The notes below the pieces were generated by a model that made no database searches, was not told the DNA's origin, and saw only the letters and a list, made by a program, of their open reading frames with translations. A program made the position numbers and the translations under genes. Shown piece after piece: positions 1-12,125 of a DNA stretch of 64,000 nucleotides (its first letter is position 1; each line of letters opens with the position of its first letter). The stretch is from Galeopsis tetrahit (lineage: Eukaryota > Streptophyta > Magnoliopsida > Lamiales > Lamiaceae). The stretch lies in the NCBI GenBank assembly GCA_963675135.1, contig OY776129.1, positions 59,831,028-59,895,027 of the forward strand. Direction: 5' to 3'.

Positions 1-409
1 CTCTCTTCGGGCCTCTCTCCACCAAATAATCTCTAATCTTTTGGTCAATGTTAACACAATTACCTGGATCATCAAAACTATCATAATTCGAGCTTTCTTG
101 TTGAATAAACTCATCATCATTTTCATTCTCATTGAATTCATCGACATTGGTGAGTTGAAGAACTACTTCAGTATTCTTCTTGAGTGGTTCAGATACATCT
201 TCGATATCAATATCATTCTCCTCCAAGTTATTCGCACGTTCTTCATCCATCAAATTTTCATTTGCATTTGAACTCTCTTCTCCGACTATTCTTTTATTAG
301 ACTTAGAAGGAAAATACTTGTTCATATCTCCAGTTTGACTTTGGATTAATTCATTTATCCTTAGTCTCTTTTTTCTCTTTTGATATCCAGATGTGTATTT
401 AGGAGGCAT
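1..409 (-). CDS. N-terminal part of hAT transposase (ZMYM1/TTF-type)
   Basis: An open frame of 136 codons runs from an ATG at 409-407 leftward off the window edge with no stop. It opens MPPKYTSGYQKRKKRLR, the basic start usual for plant hAT proteins annotated as zinc finger MYM-type 1-like or TTF-type. A long acidic, Asn/Glu-rich linker follows, then a segment (about residues 115-136) reading DPGNCVNIDQKIRDYLVERG, which in this family lies just before the TTF zinc finger. The catalytic RNase H-like and dimerisation regions lie outside the window, so intactness cannot be judged. It lies inside the hAT element ending at 1045. The family call rests on these two motifs; a domesticated relative is less likely. 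Confidence 0.72.
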   Translation of the reverse strand, partial: MPPKYTSGYQKRKKRLRINELIQSQTGDMNKYFPSKSNKRIVGEESSNANENLMDEERANNLEENDIDIEDVSEPLKKNTEVVLQLTNVDEFNENENDDEFIQQESSNYDSFDDPGNCVNIDQKIRDYLVERGPKR

Positions 410-1045
410 GATGATACTATAAAATAATAAAAATAAATTAAGAACTAAACAAATAATTCATATTCCATTCATATAATCATATTCACATCATCAATAAAAA
501 CGTAAAAAGAACAATGAAGTCATACAGCAGGGATGCAGGGGTGGATTCAAGGCCTTCTTAAATAACAATACAAAAAATAAAGTAGAAAATTTCTCATAAA
601 ATCAATTTAAATAACAATCAATGAAGTACCTATTTGATGATGAACATAAACAACCCTCTGGCCTTTATTGAGTTTTTCCTTTTCCTTCTCAGCTTCTCAT
701 TCACTGTTCTTTTTTAGGGTTGCCTTCTTTTTAGTTTCTAATGCCTAACTTTCTAACTTCTTAGTCTTATATTCGTATTAATATATTATATATAAGATAT
801 ATGTATAACATAATAAGAGATATTTTATGCGTATAAAAGATTTATGTATAAGAGACTTTCCAAATTCTCGGTAGTCTTATATGTTATATGCGTATTATAT
901 ATATATTATATATATAAGAGATATTTTAAAAGACATATACTATATATATAAAAGAGATTTTTTAAAAAAATGGGCCCCTAAAAATTTGGAATATTCTTGG
1001 GCCTGAATCGGTCGCCTCGTTGGCCTTACATTAGGACCGGGCCTG
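1..1045 (-). mobile_element. hAT element, 5' end and start of transposase gene
   Basis: Reading the minus strand from 1045, the sequence begins CAGGCCCGGTCCTAATG and passes through a GGGGCCCA stretch near 966-977. Plant hAT elements typically begin with a CAGG-type terminus followed by such GGGCCC-rich DNA. About 640 bp of AT-rich leader with repeated ATATAT tracts (780-960) separates the terminus from the transposase ATG at 409. The other end and the 8-bp TSD lie outside the window. Confidence 0.55.
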
Positions 1046-4000
1046 TGGGGTGTCACCATACCATTCACTGCAATGTTTATTTGTGTCATGACCAAATCGA
1101 GAGTGTTGAGCCCTGAAAAGTTATCCACGTCAGTAAGCGTAATACTAGAGTTGAATGGACTGATATTATCTTGATTAGACAATGCACACATAGCAAAATG
1201 GAAAGCCAATGTGTGGTTTGGATTGATACATGGTATCTCGTTCGAGAAAATATTATGAGAATTTCACGCCTCAGCAATAGAATAGTCAAAGACCAAATAT
1301 GGGTCGGATTTGACTGTGGTGAAAAAAGAAAGTAGCCCAAAATGAGACGGATCGAGAATACACATTTGATATGCATAATGAAATTATAGACCATATTATG
1401 AGGAGACTAGGAAATTGATCTTGTAAGAGACTGGGCAAACAAAGACACATTTTATATTGTATTGATTGAGATCCACTTGGGAATGCTTGAGTAAATTTAG
1501 AGCATAATAGGATGAGGAAAAAAGTTAGAAAATGAGATAAAGATATGTGTGAGCCATCAAACAAAATGAAATGTTACACAAATTTAGTGGTTGTTTGCTT
1601 TGAAAGGTGATTTGCAAAAGATTATTGGGCTATGGCCCATTAGCTTTCTGGTTGTAACTGATCTTTGAAGTTAATTTTGGGCCAATTCGAAAAGTTAAAG
1701 GCTGAAAGTATAAGTCTATAATATACTCCTACTATGGAATATAATTCAGTTATTTAGTGGTTTTTTTGTATTGTTGATGTGGAATATAATTCAGTTATTT
1801 AAAACATATGATCTGATCATATGAGGGCTCGACAAATGGTATAAATAAAGAGACATTTATGTTAAATATCATAGGAGTACATAAAATAAACAGCAACACT
1901 TAAAAAATTTGTAGGTCATAAGCCTGGAAATGGCTTATTCAAAAAAGACGCAGGTCGCAAGCATGTGGTTTACTATCTGAACAATATATTGTTACTATAA
2001 GATTAAAAATGCATTACTACATGCAAAAAAAATGGAAAAATCGCTATGAAAATTAAGTGTTTAGAATATTTTTTGACTTACAGTAATATAATTTTGACCT
2101 TATAATAACAATATTATAGTCATGTAGTAACATAATTTTGATCATGTTGTAAAACAATACTTGAAAACGAAAACATATATTTTACTTAAGTTTAACCCGC
2201 ATTAACTCGCATTGACCCGGACCCGGAGTTACCCACAATTTTTTACCTCAAATTTACATTAATTAACTATATTGCATACTGTATAAGTTTTTGTCATATA
2301 TAAAAAAGACTTTGGGTAAGGGACACTGAGTTAGGTGTTGATTACACTTTGTTAATCATTTTAAAATGAAATTAAAAATATAATCCATTTTACGTTATCA
2401 TCATGCACGCAATATAATTAGATATGCAGCATATGCTATTAAAATAATAATAATAATAAAATGGATAATTTTTCATGAGAAGTGGAAGTCAAAGATGAGT
2501 GACATGTCCGTGAGTGAAAATGACATGAAAATGGACGCTCCAACATATATCATCATAAATTAAAATGCAATGAATCAATGAATATATAATTACGTATACA
2601 CTAAATTCCAAGCCGTGGTGGGTATGAGTATGAATAATAAAAAATTCACGAGTGCAAAGTTTTTCTTTAACTTCATTCAAAAATATTACATGAGCACCAA
2701 GAAAATTACACACGATTCTTAAACTTTTATTGTATTTAAAATTTAAATTTTATTTGATATATAATTATATATTCTAGTATATAATTTGTATAATTTGGTT
2801 GTAACTATATTGAATTGAGTAGATATAGGTCAGACTAGAGCACGATGGAGAAACTTAGCTCGAATTCAATCAAACCTAATTCTTTGAATTTAAATTCCAA
2901 CTTGACTCAATTCATTATATAAATAGCTTAAAATATGTTAATATTCTATCTGAAAAGTTGTATAAAGTTCATTGAATTACCGCTTTACACAAATACATAC
3001 AAATAATTAAATTGTTTAAGGTAAAATAATAAAATAGTCACAAAAAAATGTATGGATCTGATTTACAAAATTGAGATTCGTGAACTGCATTGATCCCTCA
3101 ACAAACTCTAAAAAAATCATATACAAATTTTTGTTAAACTCATTTTTGTAAATATATAAAAATGAGATTGAATGTTCACACAAGTTTTAGTTAAATTCAT
3201 CGAGGTTTAACCATATATATAAAGTGAGATGTTTGAGCTCATCTCAAGTTGATCAGAAAATCTCTTTAACCAACTTGATTGCATACCCTTAATTATGTAC
3301 TAACGTGTAGGAAATTCCAAATTCAAATTCGAATACAAAATCAGTAGAAAATTGAAAATAATTTGAATATAACACTTAAATGGCCATGCTATTATTACAT
3401 TTGATATACTCCCTCTCTCAATTATTTTGAAAGCTGTCAATTTTTAAAAAATATAGTATTATATGGATAGTGAATTATTAAAGTAAAAAATACTAATAAA
3501 AAGGAAGGAGAAAGATAGTGAATGTTGATAATAATAAAATGTGCAACTTTTAAAAGAGATATATCTAATTTTTCAAAAAAGCTTTGAATGCGTATTTTTC
3601 TACTCCATAAAATTGAAAACGGAAAAGGGTGCCTTTTGTTGAAAATATTACTATATGAAATTAAATTTTAGAGGCTCCAGCCGCTCCATTATTGAGCAAA
3701 GGACGTGTCACGTGCCACTTCACTCTGCTTGAAGCCTACATGTATCTACAGCACCATCTTTACAATTTACTACTGTACAAGTTTTTCATCAATTTAACTA
3801 ATCCATAATCTATTTTTGATCATGTTTAGTATATGACCCACCTTTCGACTTCTGACTTTTTGGTTCAAGTTTTCAGATAAATCCCAAACTTGTGATCATT
3901 TCAGCAAGTGGGCTACAATCCAAAACCCAAAAAATAATGCCTTTTGTACCATCTGATTAATCCAGTATTATTCTCTAATCCAATTTTCAGTGCCGATGAT

Positions 4001-4225
4001 TAAGGTATGCACTTTCAAGAACAGCCCAACACACACAATTATATCTGTAATACTGTTATGGAAAATTAGTGTAATTGTGAAACACAGCACATGGGCTTGT
4101 TTTAATTGGCTCTAGTTTCCTATTTTCTCTTTGTCTTAATTTTCTTGATATTGGTTGGTTATGATTATTCACCCACCTCATATTTGGTAGCTTTATGATT
4201 ATTTCTCAGTGATTTTGGAGAATCA
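1046..4225. other. Intergenic DNA, no supported gene
   Basis: Short overlapping frames at 1086-1564 (minus) have no recognisable domain. A 21-bp direct repeat beginning ggaatataattcagtt occurs at 1736-1756 and 1781-1801. A Stowaway-like end (tactccctctctcaatta) lies near 3407 without a clear partner. The last 500 bp before the next gene probably hold its promoter and 5' leader; a GT site near 4003 could be a leader intron, but this is not certain. Confidence 0.5.
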
Positions 4226-7070
4226 ATGGGTGAATCTTTAGTTGAAAGACCAACTGTGGAAAAGAAGGTACACATTTTTATTTTTGTTTACATTTAAATA
4301 GTTGAGATTAGCCCATGTGATTAAATTCTGCTCCCAATTGATTTTGTTCCTTTAATATGCTACCATACCATAGGTTCTTGAAAAGTTACTCATAATTGCA
4401 GTATTCCTGTTCTTTATTGTGAATTGCTTATCCTTTTCAATCAATTGAGTATTGAATAAAGTAAACCTGGTCTTATAAACAGATGGATGAGTCAGTTAAC
4501 TATGGTGCTAGGCTAGATGTGTCTGTCTCATTTGGTAGATTTGAGAATGATGCTCTTTCGTGGGAGAAATGGTCGTCCTTCTCTCCGGATAATAAGTATT
4601 TGGAGGAAGTTGGACATTTATCGACTCCAGGATCAGTAGCCCAGAAGAAGGCATATTTTGAAGCTCATTACAAGAAAATTGCTGCTATGAAGGCTGAGGA
4701 AACGGAGCAGGAGAAGTCGATGAATTCGGCTACTCCTAGCCTAGACGAGCCAAGAAATGACGATCATGTGGGAAATTCTTCGGTGATTGATGAAGTACTT
4801 GCTTTGTCCAATGGCGAGAGAATACATGAAAAGGTTAACGAGGTGAAAAACGATGAATTTGGGTCTACTCAAGGGATTGAACAAGATTTTACGATGAATG
4901 GTGCAATCGAGGAAAAAGATGGTGGTGCTATGGGAGTGGAGACTGTGGAGTGTGTAAGTTTTTCGGTTGAGGAAGCTAAGGATGAGTTGAACAGTAATGT
5001 TGTTGATCTTGAACCAAATGTTAGAGCAGAAGATGCTCTTTTGGTTCGGGTGGAGACTCAGAAAGACTCTCATCCAATCATGGAAAAACTGCCGGAAAGA
5101 AAAAATGGCACAAAGCAATCAACTTTAACGAAAAATTCGAATTCTAAGATGAATGCACGGAATGTAGCTCAAAAGGTAGATAATGGAACTTGTTTGCACT
5201 TTTGTGTTAATGTAATACAAATGTCTGGTTTTTATTGAGTTTTTCTATTGATCATTATTTCTGGTTTTAAGGTTACTCGGACTAAAAGGGAAAGAAATCT
5301 GGCTATAACTAAGGAGAAAGCTGATTCCCCTGCAATTAAACCTTTAAAGAAGGTAAATGGATCGCCACTGCCCAAAAGCAAGAGTCGTGTAGCAAGAGAA
5401 ATCAATCCTACGTCTTTGCACATGTCTTATAATTTGGGGGGTCCTGCGAATTCTTCGTCTATGAGTAGAAAGTCGTTGATAATGGAGAAAATGGGGGATA
5501 AGGAGATTGTTAGGCAAGCATTCAAGACTTTCCAAATTCGTAGCAATGGTGGTGAAACGTCTAAAAATCAAAAGCAGGTTTGCAAGCTGATATTGAAGTT
5601 TCATGAGATAGTATTTTGTCTGCTCTAAGGTGTATATATATCATATATGACAAGGTCTGATATATTATATGATGGCAGGTTGCATCTGCTACATCTGAGC
5701 CAAAGATTTCCACTCCTCTCCCGCGTCGAAAGGGGAACGAAGGGTAATCCTTTTTCTCACACATCATACAATGAATATATCATTTTATTTGATGACAATA
5801 GATAATTCTATGATAATTGTTGAGTTATATTGAAATATAGAATTACTATCGATAGTTCCGGTAATGGTCTTCTTAAGCTTTCTGTTTATCAAATTACTTG
5901 GACTTTTTTTGTATGTGAAAAAATTATACTAATAGATTGATGTTTACTTCAATATTAGTATTCAGTATACTTTCTTTTTTTTTTGACAGCTTGGTAATAC
6001 AGTACTGTTTTGCCATTCTATTGGAAAATTAACACAGAAGTTGTAGTTTCTGGGTTGAATTTCTTCTTTAATGCTGCAAACGATCCATCATTAGTGATAA
6101 ATGTTAAAATCTCATTACATGTAACGATGGACTTGCTATGTAAGCTCTTACAATAGACTCCAAATCCTTTGAAAATCCAGCTCGAATAAGAAAATACTTT
6201 TATTATTTTGGGTGTAGATTGAAGAAGGATGCTGAAAAAATGTCTGGTGAAAGGATTCAATCAAGGTGAGTTGTGATACTATTGTTGTTACGTCTAAGTG
6301 TCGATAATTTAGTTAGTTCTATGCATTTCTCATCTTTTATCTTATTTATATCCAATGGTCTTTTTGTTAGTTGATTGCATTCTTGCCACTTAATAATGAT
6401 GTTAGTATCATCATCATCATCAAAGTTGTTTTTATTTGGATGACATTGGCTTGATTGTCGAGTTTGTAAGTTTGTAACAGATGGTACACAAGTTCAGTGG
6501 TGGATAAGAAAAACGCAATCGTCCCACCAACTTTCAGAAGCGATGAAAGAGCTGAAAAGCGGAAAGAGGTTTTACCACAAACCCAACTCCTATTCTTGCA
6601 TTGTTACATGTATATATATCTGTAACTATAAATCTTGTTTCCATTACTTATGTAAGTAGTAAATTTGGCCCAGTTTTTAAAGAAATTGGAGGCGAAATCA
6701 ATTGCCAGAGAGGCACAAAATGCTCAACTTAGTGCAAAATCAAAGGTATACTCCATATTTGATATTTAATCAATTAGTGTTACTTTATAGTATACAATAC
6801 ACATGGGTGAACAAGACATATACTCCATATTTGATGCAGGAGGAAAAGGAGTGTGAGATTAAAATGCTGAGAAAGAGTCTCAACTTCAAGGCCAAACCTT
6901 TACCGTCGTTTTATAAGGGTCAAAGAAAATCTCATTCGGAAAAGGTACGCCAGCGCCACCCTCGTTTTACGACATGTTATTTTTTGAGAGATTTTGGTGA
7001 ATTTGAAGAAATTCATTCATTATTTCAAATGAAATTTCAGGAGGTTGCCAACTCAGAGGTCTATGAATGA
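4226..7070 (+). CDS. WDL7: WVD2-like 7-type TPX2-domain microtubule-binding protein
   Basis: Nine coding exons with GT-AG borders join in frame: 4226-4267, 4483-5175, 5272-5577, 5679-5743, 6218-6265, 6481-6568, 6674-6745, 6840-6944 and 7041-7070, giving 482 residues. The N-terminal block SFGRFENDALSWEKWSSFS, followed by PGSVAQKKAYFEAHYKKIAA, is the hallmark of WVD2-LIKE 7 proteins. The C-terminal block (about residues 375-470) is a TPX2 module: FRSDERAEKRKE, then KLEAK, then a charged helix and LRKSLNFKAKPLPSFY. The family is known to bind and stabilise cortical microtubules and influence anisotropic growth. The usual KLEEK core reads KLEAK here. The short first exon (14 codons) was chosen because it opens with ATG, ends in a good donor and joins exon 2 in phase 0; an ATG at 4483 could also serve. 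The exact paralogue number is inferred. Confidence 0.87.
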
Positions 7071-8437
7071 GCAACAAGGGATGGTTGAAGAATGTTTTTG
7101 TCACACTTTCAGGTTGTCAAAATTACAGCTTTACTGGGGACACTCAAATTGGCTTGTCTACTGCAGTAATTTAAAATTACGTGCATTTTTCACAGCTAGG
7201 TTAAAAACAGGATTATACTATCAATTTACGGTACAAGAGCTTATAATGTTGAAGTAAATAGCAATGTAAATCTATAATGGAGTGACAATTTTTTTTTACT
7301 TATCCCTGAAATAATCATTTTTATGTAAAATGTTTATACTTATTCAGTATGATGAAACATCAAGTGGAACACGAAAAGTGAAATAGAGAAATTAAACGCA
7401 TTTAAATAGCACATAATTTCTTTGACTTGGTTTATTAATTACTCCCTCCATTTTTTGTTGCCCAAGAGTTAAGATCTTCTCAAAAAAATCATATAATAAT
7501 CTCTTTTTAAAAAATTACTCCCCGAGTCTACAATAAGTAATTTCATTGAGAATGGACACACGTTTTAAAAAAATGGTAGATAAAATAAGGGTATTGTGAA
7601 TACAATTTATAACAATTTAAATAATTAAATGATGGTTGAAGGGTGATGATAAAGTGATAATTGAAATAAAGTTTACTACATTTTGTAGACGGAGAATATA
7701 AGACAAATGAGACTATATTAAAATTATAAATTTATGATCTAAACTAAAAGATTCATTTTCTACGTGTGTTGAATGATTGAAAACCGTCAATATAAAATCT
7801 ACAAGACAGAAAGTTAGAAACTATTAATTTAAAACCAAAAAATATTAAGATCATTTATTTATATCCAATATTATTTTTCATTACTATTTTTTTTTTTCTC
7901 CAGAAATTAATATACTCCTAAGTCCTATCTTTTAGTAGTATTTATTTTTTAATATTGATTTATAAAAATATTAGGATAGCCATAAAATATCGGTTTCTAT
8001 GTTTCAGATCCTCAATTAGTCGATAGTTATGAATCTTAAATTGGTAGTTTCTATGTTTCAGATTAAAGTAGGAAAAATCTGTTAGACCCTAAAAGCTCCC
8101 ACTTAATTATCATACCAAACTACAATTGGCCAATCAGGAATGAGGTAAAAACCCAACATAGAGGTAAAAATTCAAGAACGCCAGAAAAAAGTCTGTAGCA
8201 GCTCATTAAGTCACATAACCAATTAAATCGAAATTGCTGAAAAATAAATATGCCAATAGTATTACAAGACACCTTATTACAATATAAGCTGTAAATAACA
8301 AGAAACTAAAGAATAAAGCATGCAAAAGATATACATACACTAGATACAACACATTATACTACATATATATCATAAAATTCAACACCAAAGTCGATTCATC
8401 CAAATGCAAAATTCAATAACCTGAAGAGCTTCCAAAA
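7071..8437. other. 3' flanks of two convergent genes with MITE sequence
   Basis: This spacer lies between the plus-strand WVD2-like gene and the minus-strand NINJA gene. It holds their 3' untranslated regions and AT-rich DNA. A partial Stowaway-like end (tactccctccattttttg) starts at 7440, a second MITE lies at 7516-7698, and poly-T tracts follow. I see no coding sequence. Confidence 0.6.
7516..7698. mobile_element. Stowaway-like MITE
   Basis: The left end after a TA reads ctccccgagtctacaa. The right end reads ttgtagacggagaa before TA. The two are imperfect inverted repeats of about 15 bp, and the interior is short and non-coding, as expected for a Tc1/mariner-derived MITE with TA target duplication. 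Confidence 0.6.
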
Positions 8438-11400
8438 TCAGGTTTGAGCAGAAGCAGCAGAGTTGCTACCTGGTAGTGATGTTAGACCGGTGCCATCTAC
8501 AACATGGTTTTCCTCAGTGGCATGTCGTGTAAATTCTTCAGGAGACATGTGAGAACCATGACACGCACAAACGATCCTTATCTGGGTGGGACTAAACCTG
8601 TACGTCACGCCAGATATAGTCCTTCCATTGGGACCTGGGCCCTTAGTAGACACCCATGGTAGGTTTGGGTAGGACCCACAACCTCCAAATTTGAGGTCTG
8701 CTGCAATACCAGGTCTTATAGTTGGGAATTCTGAAGAAGTTGGTGATGGACCAGATGTGTCATTCACTTGATGAATTGCACGATTTTCTTTCGGATCACC
8801 ATCTGCGTGAGAAGACGAGCCTTCTTGACCAATTTGCTGCTTTCCATAACTCTTTCCATCATATTGAATAGATTCAGGTGACTTGTGTGAAATCACTGCC
8901 AAAATCAACAGACTAAACATCATCAGAGGATCTGAGTTACCACGTATATCGACAATTAAAAGATATTTTTGTAAACCACATCTACATAATTTGAGATGGC
9001 CATACTACATGGTTTCCTTCTGGATCATAAGCAAACTCATTTGGTGGTTGTTGCACAGGTATCCACATACAAACAACCATACTACATTAAGTACGAATAC
9101 ACAAATGCTCATGCATGATAAAGATGTACATCACCATATCAGTTGATGAGTGCAAACAAAAATTCGGCACGAGTAATATAATCATATTTTAGTTAAGAAA
9201 ACTAGACTGCAGCAATGGATTCTGGGATTATAGAAATTTTCGATGACAAATAACTAGAGTTCTAAAGTACATTAAAATATTAAATGCATCATGAGCATCG
9301 TTATGTTCCCCTACTGAACACAATATGGCAGTCATTAAGCAAATCAAGAACCAGTTTCTCATAAAAAATCTTCTTTTAGGATCAGTCGAAAGAATAAGCT
9401 TTCACAACTGCAAACTGACAAACAGATAAACCAATATGCAGTTAACAGGCAGTGAGAAGTCTCTAAAAGTAATTGGATAAGGATTATCCATAACTGTACT
9501 TGGCTTTGCACAACTCTAGACTTCTATAGAATGTCAGCTTTAAAATTGAAATGATCAAACAAAAGGAAACTAAACTTGATTTTCTTGTGGAACCAAGTAA
9601 TGAGTAAGAAAATCTTTTGGCTGGTAAACAGAAATTTGGTCACAGATACATGATGCAAATAGTCACATAACGATACAATGGGAGGAAACCAAAATCCTCT
9701 GAGATATTCAAGTCATGAAAAATGGTCACAAACCACCACTTACTCCAAGCAGTACATTTTTCCGGCAACAATTGTTTGGCAAAGAGCTACGACTCTCACG
9801 CTGTTGAAGCAAAAGAAGTAAAGAACGTATGGGCGCTTGGTTGGGAATTCTTCAACCAGGGAATGAGAATGAATATAGGGTAGTTATGGTGGTTAATGAG
9901 AACAAAAGATGATCAATGGCACTACTTCCCCTCCTAAATAAGGTAGTCATTACCCCATTTGATTAATGATCTCTCATCCTACAATCGTTTCTCCTCAATC
10001 ATTCCCCTATTCCACAACCAACAACCATTTTATGTCCCTTTTTCCCCAAAATTAGGGCACAACACTAATAATGTGACCATCATAGAGATGACCCATCCTC
10101 CAACCATTGTTTTTAAGGGCACAAGGCGCACTAAGGCGCAAGGGTGTGCCTAGTGCCTAAAAACCATGTACTCTGATTTCTGAAACCTAAAACCGTGAAT
10201 TCTGATTTCTGAAACCTTAGAAGTGCATCTTTCATGGGCGTGAGGTGGTTGGGTGGGAGAAGGGAAGAACAAGATGTGAGGAGAGTGGAAAGAGGCCATG
10301 TATTCTGACTTCTGAAACCCTAGTTTTTTACTTTTTTATTACTCTTAAACCTAAAACTGCCTAAAAGAACCATGTATTTAAAATTCTGAAACCTAAAACA
10401 GTTTTTTTTTTACTAAAAAAGGGTTTTTAAAATCTGTGCCCGTCTCAGCCATGGAGAGGGCACCAAGAATCAGAAAACAAGGGCCACCACAATTTTTTTT
10501 TTTGTATAGTATAAAATAGATTCCGAGGAAAAATAAATAAAGGAGAAGCTTGATAGCTTTAGGCTGTCGTTGAATAATATAATATAAACAGATAGATTAA
10601 AAGGGAAACCTTGAGGGAGCTTCCGGCTGTCGTTCGATGTGTCTGCATTCATCGAATTCCTTCCAGAAAAAGTAGGGTGAATCTGTTGGTGATGAGAAAC
10701 AATGCCTCGAGAATTATCTCTGTCTAGCACTGGAAGCTGGACATTACTGTATCCATACATTAATGGGAAGTTAGCAGGCATGACTGGCTGGACGCCCGGC
10801 CTTTCCCCATTTGCAGCAGTCATTGCATGCATCACACTAGGCACTGGATAGCCAGAAAGACTAGGCATAGCACTAGAGTTAGAATCCTTTCCGGGCTGTG
10901 AGTAAGAAACACTCATGTTTACTTGTTGAGCAGCTGGGAATGAAACACCATAAGGCATGGATGTATTCATCAAACTGAATTCCTTTTCAGATGAGGAGAT
11001 CGTAAATCTCTTCTGTCCTAGAATTTCTACACCACTAGAATGACTGCTACTCGGCACAATTCGTTTTGGCACATCATCATGCTGAACATGCCTTGAGGTA
11101 GAACCATCTACTTCAGAATCTGCTACATCTTCATTGTCTGCTGTTGATCCTTCATCTGTGGTAATCGAAATGTGTGATACCTTGGGCTTTTCAGTCAAAT
11201 CACTATCTCTCTCACGCTTCTTTTGTTGCTGATTCGCCTCATTAGACAAGTTTTTTCGCTTTTCACCGACACTCGATGTCTTCTCTTCGATCTCAATAGA
11301 CCTGCTATCACCAGGCAACCATGTTCCCCCACCGGCGCTGGAGTTCTTAGAAGATTCTACATCCACGGGAGCTTTAGCAAAGTTATTAGAGAAGCTCTCC

Positions 11401-11591
11401 CCAACTTTCAATGGATGTTGTTGGTTTCCACCTTCTAGAAAATTCTTAAACTCATTGATCAATTTGCTACCCCGATCACCATCCTCTGACCTAATATCAG
11501 ATGAGCTACCGAATTTAGCTTTATCTTTATTATTGTGCGAGGAATTACTCCCTAGACCCAAGCTTAAATCAAGACCTTTCTCATCTTCCAT
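8438..11591 (-). CDS. NINJA: NINJA, adaptor between JAZ repressors and TOPLESS
   Basis: Two coding exons, 11591-10610 and 8895-8438, join across a phase-1 intron to give 479 residues. The N-terminus MEDEKGLDLSLGLG contains the EAR motif (LDLSLGL, residues 7-13) that recruits TOPLESS-type co-repressors. A basic stretch near QQQKKRERD may be a nuclear signal, followed by the conserved ITTDEGSTADNEDVADSEVDG block. The C-terminal exon carries the domain that contacts the TIFY motif of JAZ proteins, including TISGVTYRFSP, IVCACHGSHMSPEEFTRHA and a final SAASAQT. NINJA is known to hold JAZ-bound MYC factors in a repressed state in the nucleus until jasmonate triggers JAZ decay. An in-frame ATG at 11642 would add 17 residues (MDVERSGKFLEFLGVLI); I prefer 11591 because family members normally start just before the EAR motif. 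A 5' leader intron is likely, with its donor near 11908. Confidence 0.93.
8896..10609 (-). other. NINJA intron with repeat insertions
   Basis: The single coding intron is about 1.7 kb. The block 9830-10160 has the look of an inserted element (gggcgcttggttggg at one side, aaggcgcactaaggcgc at the other), but I cannot pair its ends securely. At 10160-10400 the phrase tctgatttctgaaacc, or close variants, recurs four times, a small degenerate repeat cluster next to the exon. No coding sequence of its own is supported. Confidence 0.55.
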
Positions 11592-11908
11592 TATGAGAAC
11601 TCCCAAAAATTCTAGAAATTTCCCGGATCTTTCAACATCCAATAATAGAGTGTGATGCCTGGGCGAAAATTGAATTAAATTAAGTTAAACGGTCGTAAAA
11701 CACAATCTTGCTGAAATATCTAAATCCAATCTACTTTAGTCGAGAACATTAAACCATGCTACAAAACCTTAGCGAGTGTAAAAAGGGAAATATATGAATC
11801 TGAAATGGTAAAGAAGTTTGCAATTTCGTATACCATAAAAGAGTTCGATTTTCCGGCGCACTGCACCGGAAATCGCAAGGTGTAATTGAAATAAAACTAA
11901 GACTTACC

Positions 11909-12100
11909 TTCGAATTAGCGCACAGTTCGCTATCGATTCTTGCCCTAATTTTTGGGTATTAATTGGATGCCAAAGAAAGAAATTCGCACCTAGATGGAAA
12001 GAACGAGGTAATATCAGAGTTAGCTTCGCGCACAGTCGCTGTGGATTCTCGCCCTAATTTTTGTGCATTAATTATTGGATAGGTGCCACAGGGCAAATGG
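11909..12100 (-). promoter_or_regulatory. NINJA 5' leader/promoter region with tandem duplication
   Basis: On the minus strand a consensus donor (AAG followed by GTAAGT) at about 11908 marks a probable leader exon upstream of the start. Its partner acceptor would lie near 11655, at ttcgcccag. The leader region contains two imperfect copies of a roughly 55-bp segment, 11915-11968 and 12025-12080, each running from gcgcacag to attggat. The MULE at 12126-13245 begins only about 45 bp beyond the second copy, so promoter DNA may have been displaced. Confidence 0.5.
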
Positions 12101-12125
12101 GCTTTTAACTTTACAATAATTTTTA

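Noticed and set aside
10470..10609. NINJA frame reading past the exon 1 donor
   Set aside because: The frame continues into the intron (GFPFNLSVYIILF...); the phase-1 splice to 8895 restores the family C-terminus.
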